Shown piece after piece: positions 6,494 to 13,325 of a DNA stretch of 13,325 nucleotides (the stretch's first letter is position 1; each line of letters opens with the position of its first letter). Source of the DNA: Sulfurovum sp. (GTDB lineage: Bacteria > Campylobacterota > Campylobacteria > Campylobacterales > Sulfurovaceae); NCBI GenBank assembly GCA_027066595.1, contig JAMONG010000098.1:1-13325 (forward strand), in the 5' to 3' direction. The notes below the pieces were generated by a model that saw only the letters and a list, made by a program, of their open reading frames with translations, was not told the DNA's origin and ran no database searches. The translations under genes were made by a program, and so were the position numbers.

Positions 6494-6549
6494 AAGTTTT
6501 CCTTGAAATTAATTCTAAAAGTGTAGTAGTATTTTATAAACTAGTGGTT

Positions 6550-6570
6550 AATAGCAGAAAAACTGCTATT
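6550..6570 (-). terminator. Hairpin after ctaB, possible weak terminator or mRNA stabiliser
   Basis: Perfect arms AATAGCAG (6550-6557) and CTGCTATT (6563-6570) enclose a five-base A loop, 9 bp after the ctaB stop. On the minus strand only TT of the stem and then AACC follows, so the U-tract is poor. It may only partly end cox transcription, or protect the mRNA 3' end, allowing some read-through to the next gene. Confidence 0.45.
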
Positions 6571-6579
6571 TGAAGTATT

Positions 6580-7443
6580 TTATATATGGTGTTTAATATA
6601 TTCATCCACACTTAAAAGTATGATAATACCTAAAAATGATGCATTAATCTTCCAAAATATTGATCGAGCATCTGAAAGTTTAAATTCTTTTCTAAGTAAC
6701 TTCATTGCTGTAAGAAATGCCCATATACCTAGTGCTACAGAAAGTGCCACAGTAATATATGAATAAACATTAAATGTATATACTAAAAATATACCCGATT
6801 GTATCGTCAATACTAACCATACAAAAGTAAGCCTTTGTAATGTACCCTCACCAAAAAGACGCATGGCTGTTGGGTAACCTCCATCTTTATAGTCTCCATG
6901 AAACAACATCACAAGTAGCCAAAAGTGTGGTACTTGCCAAATAAAATAGTAAACAGCTATAGCAATAAACTCTATCTCAAAAAGGCTATGTCCTGCGACT
7001 AGCCAACCAATAGCAGGAGGGATAACCCCCAATACTGCTCCAGGAACTACTGCAAGTGCTGATCTCTTTTTAAGAGGGGTATACATAAGGTTATACCAAA
7101 TAAAAGCAAAAGCAAAAAAGTTAATCCCCGTGAGTCCTAACAATGCATATATTAGAACAAAAGAGATGAGAATTAAAACAACCGCTATGATAACGCCCGT
7201 TCGAGGAGACATACGACCAGCGGCGATAGGACGATTTTTAGTTCTTTCCATTTTGGAATCTTCTCTATACTCTTGTACTTGATTGAGTGTAGAAACACCC
7301 ATAGCAACTAAAAGTACAGAGAAGGTAGCAAGAAACATATCTAAGCCAATCTCTCCCTTTGCCATAATATAGGCAAAGAGTGCAGATAAAGAAACTGCAA
7401 AAGAGAGAACAAACTTAGTGACTATAAAAAAGTCTTTTAACAT
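6580..7443 (-). CDS. ctaB: Protohaem IX farnesyltransferase (haem O synthase)
   Basis: This UbiA-family membrane prenyltransferase of 287 residues, with about nine hydrophobic segments, converts haem B plus farnesyl diphosphate to haem O, the cofactor or precursor for A-family oxidases. The first Asp-rich site reads NQVQEYRED (54-62), followed by SKMERTKNRPIAAGRM. The canonical first Asp is a Glu here, which keeps the charge. The second site is around GDYKDGGYPTA (183-193). YTPLKKRS (121-128), PGAVLGVIPPAIGW (134-147) and WQVPHFWLL (169-177) match haem O synthase blocks rather than UbiA proper. The ATG overlaps the coxB stop by one base (TAATG), making it the last gene of the tight cox operon. 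No haem A synthase (ctaA) is present in the window. Confidence 0.93.
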   Translation of the reverse strand: MLKDFFIVTKFVLSFAVSLSALFAYIMAKGEIGLDMFLATFSVLLVAMGVSTLNQVQEYREDSKMERTKNRPIAAGRMSPRTGVIIAVVLILISFVLIYALLGLTGINFFAFAFIWYNLMYTPLKKRSALAVVPGAVLGVIPPAIGWLVAGHSLFEIEFIAIAVYYFIWQVPHFWLLVMLFHGDYKDGGYPTAMRLFGEGTLQRLTFVWLVLTIQSGIFLVYTFNVYSYITVALSVALGIWAFLTAMKLLRKEFKLSDARSIFWKINASFLGIIILLSVDEYIKHHI

Positions 7444-8444
7444 TATTTACCTGTTTCCATATATTTAACAAGTGTTGCTAGATCTTCAGGAGAAAGTTTA
7501 AACGCTGGCATAATACCTGGGTAGAATCCTTCAGGAACATCTTTATCTGGATTAGTAACGGCATCAGAAAGATACTGAGAATCATATTTACTTCCAATAC
7601 CTTTAAGGCTTGGTCCAACTAATGTTGCATCGCTATCGATAGAGTGACATGAAGCACAACCATTTTGTGCATAAAGTGCTTTACCATCTTTAGCAAAGTT
7701 ACCTTTTGGTGTATCTTCAGCTGCACCTTCAAACCATTTTTCATATGCATCTTTTTCCATGACTACAATTTTAGAATACATATAAGAGTGATCTGTACCA
7801 CAATACTCAGCACATTCAACATCATATTCACCTACTTTTGAAGCATTAAACCATTGCTTTGTTGTACGACCTGGGACAACATCTTCTTTCATACGAAATG
7901 CTGGTACATAATATGAGTGAATCACATCATTTACTGGGGCTGTCATTTTTAAAATGATATTGGTATTTACTGGTACATAAAGAGCTGATATACCCATACT
8001 ACCTGCTTCTACCACTTTACCATTTTCATCAATTGTTGGCTTTTTATATACACCACCAATTTTATGAACATGTCCAGCTTTATTTGCTGGATATTCATAC
8101 TTCCATTTCCATTTAGAACCTTCCACATCAATCACTATACTTTGTGATTCTGCTGGCATTGTTCTAAACATTTTCATCGTTGTATTACCATAATAAAAGA
8201 AAAACATTACGGCAATTATTGGTATAACTGTCCATGTAATTTCTAATGCTGTATGGTGCGTTAATGTACCAATCTCTTCATTTTTAACTTTATCTGCACG
8301 GTATTTCCATGCAAAATAAAACATAGGTACAACTACAGATAAAAATAGTGCAACCGAAACCCAAATATGCATCCAAAATGCAAAATCCATATCTGCATTA
8401 AATGTTGATGCACTTGAACTAAAACCTTCTAGTGTATTACTCAT
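7443..8444 (-). CDS. coxB: Cytochrome c oxidase subunit II with fused C-terminal cytochrome c domain (caa3 type)
   Basis: The product is a 333-residue subunit that accepts electrons at CuA and passes them to subunit I. Two N-terminal membrane helices (about 25-46 and 67-86) precede the periplasmic CuA cupredoxin domain. Its copper ligands are complete: His176 (VIHSYYVPAFRMK), Cys211, Glu213, Cys215, His219 and Met222 in ECAEYCGTDHSYM. A further domain (about 250-333) carries CASCH (263-267) with probable distal Met312 (PGIMPAF), giving a cytochrome c fused to subunit II as in caa3 oxidases. The fusion implies that this enzyme may receive electrons directly from a quinol-cytochrome c reductase or a small carrier. 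It lies fourth after coxA-C-D, unlike the common coxB-first order, with AAGAGGAG before the start. Confidence 0.95.
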   Translation of the reverse strand: MSNTLEGFSSSASTFNADMDFAFWMHIWVSVALFLSVVVPMFYFAWKYRADKVKNEEIGTLTHHTALEITWTVIPIIAVMFFFYYGNTTMKMFRTMPAESQSIVIDVEGSKWKWKYEYPANKAGHVHKIGGVYKKPTIDENGKVVEAGSMGISALYVPVNTNIILKMTAPVNDVIHSYYVPAFRMKEDVVPGRTTKQWFNASKVGEYDVECAEYCGTDHSYMYSKIVVMEKDAYEKWFEGAAEDTPKGNFAKDGKALYAQNGCASCHSIDSDATLVGPSLKGIGSKYDSQYLSDAVTNPDKDVPEGFYPGIMPAFKLSPEDLATLVKYMETGK

Positions 8445-8458
8445 ACGTAAAACTCCTC

Positions 8459-8791
8459 TTAATTTGCTGTCGGAGCAGAAGTAATATAACTATCAGCCCC
8501 ATATTGGAAATTGGAAACATCAATACCAATTACAATAATAAAGAAAACTGCAACAAGTGCCATCGCAAACCATACCATAGCAGTAATCAGTTTCTCACCT
8601 TTTAAGTGCATATAGTAGATAACAATTAACCAAGCTTTAATCACTGCAATCACCATCTGTGCTAAAAATGTTGAATGTGTCATAAACATATGTGGCTGTA
8701 TAAATGTTACAGCTGTTAATAACAATAATCCCACAAGTACTTTATAATATACTTTTTTCTCTTCTTGATAATTTACTATTTTAGTGCCCAC
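8459..8791 (-). CDS. coxD: Prokaryotic-type cytochrome c oxidase subunit IV
   Basis: This 110-residue protein has three membrane helices (about 14-32, 42-61 and 68-90). The motif KAWLIVIYYMHLKGEK at the end of the second helix is typical of the bacterial COX4_pro family found in caa3/bo3 oxidases, where the subunit assists assembly and stability. It overlaps the end of coxC by 11 bp and is followed by coxB after 14 bp. The short C-terminal tail is polar. Identification by motif and context is good. The symbol (coxD or ctaF) differs between genomes. Confidence 0.88.
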   Translation of the reverse strand: MGTKIVNYQEEKKVYYKVLVGLLLLTAVTFIQPHMFMTHSTFLAQMVIAVIKAWLIVIYYMHLKGEKLITAMVWFAMALVAVFFIIVIGIDVSNFQYGADSYITSAPTAN

Positions 8792-9470
8792 CTGTTGCTC
8801 CTCCTGCTCCGATCATGTAGTAATAAGGAAATACGAATACCCAAATAAGGTGTACGATATCCCAATATAGCGCGATATTCCAGTATAAGATATGGTGATC
8901 TTGACTTACTTTACCTGCATTGATTCTTTTAAGTAACCAAAGCATTAGACCAATACCAATAATAATATGGAAACCGTGAAGTCCCGTCATTGTAAAGTAC
9001 ATACCAAAGAATAATTTCTGTCCAAATGGTAGTGGAGAATCAGCCAATAATTGATCATGCATAAGGAAAATACCATGATGATACTCAGCTGACCATTCAA
9101 ATCCTTTTATCACAAGGAATATAGCTGCAAGAATGATAGTTGCCCAAATCATTAGTTTGGCACCCTTAACATCTCCTGCTCTCATTTTAAGTAAACCTAA
9201 CCCCATTGTAAGTGCAGACACAAGTAAGATGACTGTATTTGTTCCGCCCAATAGTCTATTTAAAGATGCAGATGCATCTAAAAAATCTTGTTGATGAAGT
9301 GTATTATAATATGCAAGTGCAAGAAACATTGCACCAAACATCATTACTTCTGTTAACATAAATAGCCAGAAACCTAATTTCCCGCCATAAAAATCATCTT
9401 GCCAACCTTGAACTTCATGTTCAGTTCCGTTGCGTTCTGTCGCTATTTCAGGTATATATTCGTGAGACAT
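8781..9470 (-). CDS. coxC: Cytochrome c oxidase subunit III
   Basis: This 229-residue subunit has five membrane helices (about 31-55, 76-94, 104-126, 151-180 and 196-220), the shorter five-helix version common in bacteria instead of the seven of mitochondria. Diagnostic elements are the Glu41-containing TEVMMFG, IKGFEW (121-126), the TGLHGFHIIIG block (162-172) and YWDIVHLIWVFVFPYYY (202-218). Subunit III stabilises the active site during turnover and has no redox centre. Its ATG overlaps the coxA stop by one base (TAATG). An AAAGGAT upstream, inside coxA, serves as ribosome-binding site. It ends in a Gly-rich tail. Confidence 0.95.
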   Translation of the reverse strand: MSHEYIPEIATERNGTEHEVQGWQDDFYGGKLGFWLFMLTEVMMFGAMFLALAYYNTLHQQDFLDASASLNRLLGGTNTVILLVSALTMGLGLLKMRAGDVKGAKLMIWATIILAAIFLVIKGFEWSAEYHHGIFLMHDQLLADSPLPFGQKLFFGMYFTMTGLHGFHIIIGIGLMLWLLKRINAGKVSQDHHILYWNIALYWDIVHLIWVFVFPYYYMIGAGGATGGH

Positions 9471-11125
9471 TAATCTATCCTTTGCATAGTTTCATAATTA
9501 AATTTAACCACTGGTTCACCTTGGTGGTACTCATATGGATCAAAATCAACATAAGGTACTTTAGAGTGATTTTCTAATGGTGGTGGTGATGTTGGTAAGT
9601 GCCATTCAAGTGTTGTGGCATTCCATGGGTTCGGTGTTGCTGCTTCACCTTTAGTCCAACCTTTAAAAAATACCCAGAACATATAAATAAGCCCTGCGAT
9701 AAATATAAGTGCCCCAAAAAATGAAATTTGATGATAAATTTCAAACTCTGGTAAGTAATCAAAGTAACGTCTTGGCATACCATAATATCCTGCGATAAAC
9801 ATTGGGAACCAAAGAAGATTAAACCCTACAAACTGTAAATAGAATGCTATTTTCGCCTTAGTTTCATTATACATTTTACCTGTTACTAATGGGAACCAAT
9901 AGTGCATACCTGCAAACATCAAGAATACAACTCCACCAAGAATAGCGTAGTGGAAGTGTGCCACTGTATAGTATGTATCTTGTAAGTGAATATCTAAACC
10001 AATCATTGTAATAGTAATACCTGTAATACCACCAATAGCAAAAGTAATGATAGTTCCAAGTGCCCAAATCATCGGAGTGGATAAAACAATTTTACCTTTG
10101 TACATTGTAGCAACCCAGTCATAAAACTTCACACCTGTTGGAATAGCAACAAAGAATGTAAGGAATGAGAAAACGGTTTTTGCTATATCTGACATACCTG
10201 ATGTATAAAGGTGGTGACCCCATACTAGATAACCAATACCTGCAATTGATGCTGATGAAAGTGCAATTGTTCTATATCCAAAAATTTCTTTTCTTGAGAA
10301 AGTAGGAATAATTTCAGACATGATACCAAATGCTGGAAGAATCATAAGATAAACAGCAGGGTGTGAATATATCCAAAATAGATGTTGGAACAGTACTGGA
10401 TCTCCACCTTTTGCTGGATCAAAGATACCAATACCAAAGTATTTTTCCATGATTGCAAGAATCAATGTAATACCTACAACTGGTGTCGCAAGGAGTTGAA
10501 TCCATGCTGTAGCATATATACCCCATACAAATAGAGGCATTTTAAAGAAAGTCATACCTGGTGCTCTAAGTCTGTGGATAGTAACTAAGAAGTTAAGTCC
10601 TGTAAGAATAGAAGCCATACCAAGTACAAATGCTGCAACAAGTGCCATAATAACATTAGTACCAGTATTTAGAGAGTATGGTGCATAAAATGTCCAACCT
10701 GTATCAGCTACACCTTCACCAATAAAAAGTGATGCAAGTGCGATACAACAACCTGCAATATATAGCCAGAATGTAAACCAGTTAAGTCTTGGGAAAGATA
10801 CATCTTTTGCCCCAATCATAAGTGGCATAACAATATTTCCAAATACCGCAGGAATTCCTGGAATAATAAATAGGAAAATCATAATAACACCGTGAAGTGT
10901 AAATGCTTGGTTAAAAGTGTCTCCATCCATGTATTGTCCACCTGGTGCGAACAACTCTATTCTCATAGCAAGTGCTGTAAATACTGCTACAAAAAAGAAT
11001 GTAAACATAACAGCTGCATACATAATACCAATTCTTTTATGGTCTATAGTAAGCATCCACTGCATGAATGTACTTTTAGGGTGCCCAATGGCACAATGTG
11101 TTTCGTCGAAATAACTTTTACTCAT
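9470..11125 (-). CDS. coxA: Cytochrome c oxidase subunit I, catalytic, A2-type haem-copper oxidase
   Basis: The product is a 551-residue, 12-helix-type catalytic subunit. Metal ligands are all visible: His78 (FTLHGVIMIF) and His392 for low-spin haem, His390 for the high-spin haem (VAHFHY), and His255, His304 and His305 for CuB. Tyr259 in the SHPAVY block is the cross-linked tyrosine, and Lys333 (PTGVKFYDW) marks the K channel. The site that in A1 enzymes holds the D-channel Glu (GHPEVY) reads YSHPAVY, with Tyr253-Ser254, the signature of A2 oxidases such as those of Rhodothermus and Thermus caa3. Asp108 (GAKDVSFPR) is kept. It directly abuts sco (0 bp) with AAAGGAG inside the end of sco. Electrons come from the coxB product, and the site can hold haem A or O. 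Confidence 0.96.
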   Translation of the reverse strand: MSKSYFDETHCAIGHPKSTFMQWMLTIDHKRIGIMYAAVMFTFFFVAVFTALAMRIELFAPGGQYMDGDTFNQAFTLHGVIMIFLFIIPGIPAVFGNIVMPLMIGAKDVSFPRLNWFTFWLYIAGCCIALASLFIGEGVADTGWTFYAPYSLNTGTNVIMALVAAFVLGMASILTGLNFLVTIHRLRAPGMTFFKMPLFVWGIYATAWIQLLATPVVGITLILAIMEKYFGIGIFDPAKGGDPVLFQHLFWIYSHPAVYLMILPAFGIMSEIIPTFSRKEIFGYRTIALSSASIAGIGYLVWGHHLYTSGMSDIAKTVFSFLTFFVAIPTGVKFYDWVATMYKGKIVLSTPMIWALGTIITFAIGGITGITITMIGLDIHLQDTYYTVAHFHYAILGGVVFLMFAGMHYWFPLVTGKMYNETKAKIAFYLQFVGFNLLWFPMFIAGYYGMPRRYFDYLPEFEIYHQISFFGALIFIAGLIYMFWVFFKGWTKGEAATPNPWNATTLEWHLPTSPPPLENHSKVPYVDFDPYEYHQGEPVVKFNYETMQRID

Positions 11126-11908
11126 CTATTTTCTCCTTTGATTTTGATGATCTTCTTGATCTCTTCTTCCAGCTTTTACAAGCCATATAAAAAAGATAAT
11201 CGTTATAATTAATATTACTGTTGCTGCTATTTTTTCCCAAGCGAAAACATAGGTTTTCCCTTTTGGGTCATATGAGAAACAATACAGTAATGTTTTTGCT
11301 ATAGTTGGTCCAACTTTGCCTTGCGAAGATTCCCATATTGACATTTTCACATCAAATGGAAGCTGTTCAATGCCATTTAAATAACGTGTGATTTTTCCCT
11401 CTGGAGAAACCACAATCAAGGTAGCCGCATGTATCCAATCGACTACACCTGCCTCCGTAACTGTCTTTTTGTAACTAAATCCAACTTTATCTGCAAGAAT
11501 GGCAGAAGAGTTGTTTTCGCTCAATAAAAAGTGCCAAGCATCTTGTACATAAGGTCGTGTGATGACTTTATGGTACATATCCCTTTTTGCTTTAGCTAAA
11601 GGAGGTGTTTCATCAGGTGCAAAACTAATTGTTAAGACCTTATAATCTGTATTTTCAGACAAATCAAGTTTTGATAACAGCTTAGCCATATCAGATAGTT
11701 GTGGACCGCATATACCTCCACATCTAAAATAATTTAAAGAGATAAGTGTTGGTTTCCCATCCATATACTCTTTTAATGTCTTACTTTTTCCATTTTCATC
11801 TATAAATGTCAAATCAAGAGGAATATACTCACCTAATTTTTCATTTACACCTAGTGATCCAGCTTGTACTATCAAACTAAAGAATACAAGCATCAAAAGT
11901 TTTTTCAT
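11126..11908 (-). CDS. sco: SCO1/SenC-family copper and thiol protein for oxidase assembly, C-terminally anchored
   Basis: This 260-residue thioredoxin-fold protein is needed for building the CuA site of subunit II. It has a signal peptide (about 1-16) and the metal/thiol motif CGGICGP (Cys63, Cys67) after SLNYFR. The distant His160 (VVDWIHAATLIVV) completes the usual Cys-Cys-His copper site. DEEP-type loops and SFAPDETPP (95-103) fit the family. Unlike classical Sco with an N-terminal anchor, it has a hydrophobic helix near the C-terminus (about 226-244) and a basic-polar tail, so it is probably held in the membrane from that end. It is the first gene of the cox operon, preceded by AGGGAGGG and abutting coxA. 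Start at 11908 is supported by that ribosome-binding site and the signal peptide. Confidence 0.93.
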   Translation of the reverse strand: MKKLLMLVFFSLIVQAGSLGVNEKLGEYIPLDLTFIDENGKSKTLKEYMDGKPTLISLNYFRCGGICGPQLSDMAKLLSKLDLSENTDYKVLTISFAPDETPPLAKAKRDMYHKVITRPYVQDAWHFLLSENNSSAILADKVGFSYKKTVTEAGVVDWIHAATLIVVSPEGKITRYLNGIEQLPFDVKMSIWESSQGKVGPTIAKTLLYCFSYDPKGKTYVFAWEKIAATVILIITIIFFIWLVKAGRRDQEDHQNQRRK

Positions 11909-11944
11909 TTACCCTCCCTATCTTTATGCATTTCATGCAATAAT

Positions 11945-11990
11945 GTAGATAGTTTAAAATATATCTACTTAAATAAATATAAAAAAACAA
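11945..11990 (-). promoter_or_regulatory. Candidate promoter and operator-like inverted repeat before sco-cox operon
   Basis: On the minus strand TTGTTT (11985-11990) and TAGATA (11962-11967) are 17 bp apart, a modest sigma70-type match. A perfect 7-bp inverted repeat GTAGATA (11945-11951) / TATCTAC (11962-11968), with 10 bases between, overlaps the -10 and the likely start site, as an operator would. A second small repeat TGCAT/ATGCA (11927-11931, 11935-11939) lies in the leader. The regulator is unknown. Confidence 0.4.
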
Positions 11991-12088
11991 TAAGTAGTGT
12001 ATATTAAAAATAATATGTAACTAATTTAATATATTATTTAAATAAAAAAGTAAATATTTAATATAAATATAAGTTTTCATAATCTATA
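11969..12088. other. Extremely A+T-rich spacer between ddl and the cox operon
   Basis: By hand count about 110 of 120 bases are A or T. No gene or GC-rich terminator hairpin is evident after ddl. A 10-bp direct repeat ATTTAATATA occurs at 12024-12033 and 12056-12065, possibly by chance at this composition. The tract could act as an UP element or curved DNA for the cox promoter. Confidence 0.4.
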
Positions 12089-13129
12089 TTATACTTTTCC
12101 TTTGGCACTTTGAATAGAGTGGATATATTGATAATCAACCGTAATGATTTTCTCTTTCGGTAAGTTTTTAGAAAGTCGGTCCATCATTCCCTCAAAGTCA
12201 TCAAAAAGATAGTTTGCCATTGAACCGGGAATTGGGTTAATTTCATTGAGTAAAATTTCTCCATCAACAACAAAAAAATCACAACGAATAATACTCCCTA
12301 AAAAAAGTGGATTATACACCTTTTTGAAACTCTCTTGAATTTTCTTTTTTAACTCTTCTGATATATCTGCAGAAAGTACTTGTGAATCCCGTGAAAAATC
12401 CATATACTTTTTTTCAAAATCTAAAAATTCTTCTTTTTGTGGCTCTTCAACAATAGAGAGTTCCCATTCAGATGTGAAACATCCTGCTTGGTTAAACTCT
12501 TTAACTCCTTCTATAAAAGGTTCTACTATCACATCGGTATCAAACTCAAATGCTACATCTAAAGCATAGTCAAGCTCTGATGCTTCTTTAACAATGCTCA
12601 CACCTATACTAGACCCTAAACGCACAGGCTTGATAATAATAGGGTAATCCATAGTAATTTTTCTCGCATCATTTTTAGAAAGATGTTCATAAGCCACCGT
12701 TTTCACACCTAAACTTTCTGCTAAAAACTTCGTGTAAAGTTTGTTGTAGGAAAGTACGGAAGCCTCCATACGTGGAGAGATAAAAGGGATGTTAAAAAAC
12801 TCCATCATAGATGAGATTTTCCCATCTTCTCCATCACGTCCATGAATGAGGTTGAGTAGTGCATCAAAATTCACTTCTTTACTTCCAAACATGCCATCTA
12901 TACTAAAGGCCCCACTTTTAAGTATTAATTCTTTAGACTTTTTATATTCACCTGATGAAAAGAGTTTAGAATTTATTTTATCAGTATCTATCAAATAAAA
13001 CTTTCTATCTTGACTTACAAAAATATAAGTAATACTAGATTTTTTGAGTACTTTTTTGAGTGTAATAGCTGAGACTATGCTAATTTCATGTTCAAAACTA
13101 GAACCTCCAAATAAAATGGCTATATTCAT
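12089..13129 (-). CDS. ddl: D-alanine--D-alanine ligase
   Basis: This cytoplasmic ATP-grasp enzyme of 346 residues joins two D-alanines for peptidoglycan synthesis. The N-terminal region has FGGSSFEHEISIVSA (7-21) with the catalytic-type Glu, then HGRDGEDG (96-103). The ATP-grasp region contains IKPVRLGSSIGV (166-177), with Lys167 and the Ser-rich loop, and VEPFIEG (202-208). KKYMDFSRDSQ (240-250) is the omega-loop segment whose Tyr242 matches the active-site Tyr of DdlB. RCDFFVVDG (282-290) and NEINPIPGS (295-303) hold the Mg2+ ligands, and the Pro-Ile-Pro variant is common in Campylobacterota. Length is typical. It starts 11 bp after carA with TAAGGAG as ribosome-binding site, sharing bases with the carA stop, so both are probably co-transcribed. 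Confidence 0.94.
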   Translation of the reverse strand: MNIAILFGGSSFEHEISIVSAITLKKVLKKSSITYIFVSQDRKFYLIDTDKINSKLFSSGEYKKSKELILKSGAFSIDGMFGSKEVNFDALLNLIHGRDGEDGKISSMMEFFNIPFISPRMEASVLSYNKLYTKFLAESLGVKTVAYEHLSKNDARKITMDYPIIIKPVRLGSSIGVSIVKEASELDYALDVAFEFDTDVIVEPFIEGVKEFNQAGCFTSEWELSIVEEPQKEEFLDFEKKYMDFSRDSQVLSADISEELKKKIQESFKKVYNPLFLGSIIRCDFFVVDGEILLNEINPIPGSMANYLFDDFEGMMDRLSKNLPKEKIITVDYQYIHSIQSAKGKV

Positions 13130-13140
13130 CTTTTATCTCC

Positions 13141-13325
13141 TTAAAGCATTTTGGCAAATTCGCCAAAGATATATGCAGATTCATGTGGACCAGGACTCGC
13201 TTCTGGATGATGTTGTACTGACATCGTTGGTGAGTCATTATACTTTAGCCCCTCGATGGTATTGTCAAACAAATTTGTGTGGGTTACTGTTGCTACTTCT
13301 ATAATATTATCTGGTACATTATAAT
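13141..13325 (-). CDS. carA: Carbamoyl-phosphate synthase small subunit, C-terminal end only
   Basis: The last 60 codons and the stop are visible; the rest lies beyond the window edge. They include VTHTNLFDNTIEGL and then MSVQHHPEASPGPHES, the end of a class I glutamine amidotransferase with the catalytic His and Glu in HHPE. The version followed by ASPGPHES(A)YIF is typical of CarA, which releases ammonia from glutamine for carbamoyl phosphate synthesis (arginine and pyrimidines). It precedes ddl by 11 bp in an apparent operon. The identification is good although partial. Confidence 0.9.
   Translation of the reverse strand, partial: YNVPDNIIEVATVTHTNLFDNTIEGLKYNDSPTMSVQHHPEASPGPHESAYIFGEFAKML

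Noticed and set aside
10892..11212. Open frames on the plus strand opposite coxA and sco
   Set aside because: Antisense to conserved coding sequence with all catalytic residues; the peptide is Cys/His/Ser-rich in the manner of shadow translation.
13044..13304. 86-codon plus-strand frame across the ddl/carA junction
   Set aside because: Antisense to the recognisable N-terminus of Ddl and the C-terminus of CarA.
1..13325. Mobile elements, CRISPR arrays, tRNA or rRNA genes
   Set aside because: No transposase, regular repeat-spacer pattern, cloverleaf or rRNA-like segment was seen; the region is almost fully occupied by respiratory and housekeeping genes.

Overview
The window reads as a piece of a Campylobacterota (former Epsilonproteobacteria) chromosome, probably a free-living Sulfurimonas/Sulfurovum-like lineage rather than a host-adapted Campylobacter or Helicobacter. 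The reasons are low G+C, the ccoN-O-Q-P order followed by a DUF4006-like gene, a TPM-like protein and a FixH-family protein, Campylobacterota-type CarA, Ddl and AddB-like neighbours, and a cysteine-paired Sel1 protein of the Hcp type. The genus is inferred. Every convincing gene lies on the minus strand, so transcription runs from high to low coordinates. I see no mobile element, CRISPR array, tRNA or rRNA.

In transcription order: the 3' end of carA (13141-13325) is followed 11 bp later by ddl. Then comes a 180-bp, extremely A+T-rich spacer with a candidate promoter and inverted repeat. Next is a tightly packed operon sco-coxA-coxC-coxD-coxB-ctaB (11908 to 6580) for an A-family haem-copper oxidase with a cytochrome c domain fused to subunit II (caa3 layout), its SCO copper/thiol factor and haem O synthase. 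After an 86-bp gap with a hairpin come an unrecognised two-helix membrane protein and a secreted Hcp-like Sel1 protein, ending at a terminator-like hairpin. A 246-bp spacer carries the best promoter of the window, with a palindrome between its -35 and -10. It drives a second oxidase operon, ccoN-ccoO-ccoQ-ccoP (cbb3 type), followed by a DUF4006-like gene, a 35-residue membrane microprotein not usually called by gene finders, a TPM-like membrane protein and a FixH-family protein. A 27-bp perfect palindrome closes this unit, and the 5' end of an addB-like gene begins just beyond it.

Functionally the window is a two-oxidase respiratory island. The cbb3 enzyme (usually high O2 affinity) and the caa3 enzyme (usually lower affinity, for more oxic conditions) sit side by side with separate promoters. 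Subunit I of the caa3 enzyme carries the Tyr-Ser motif of A2-type oxidases instead of the D-channel Glu. CtaB makes haem O. No ctaA (haem A synthase) and no ctaG/cox11 are present here, so whether the enzyme holds haem A or O depends on the rest of the genome.
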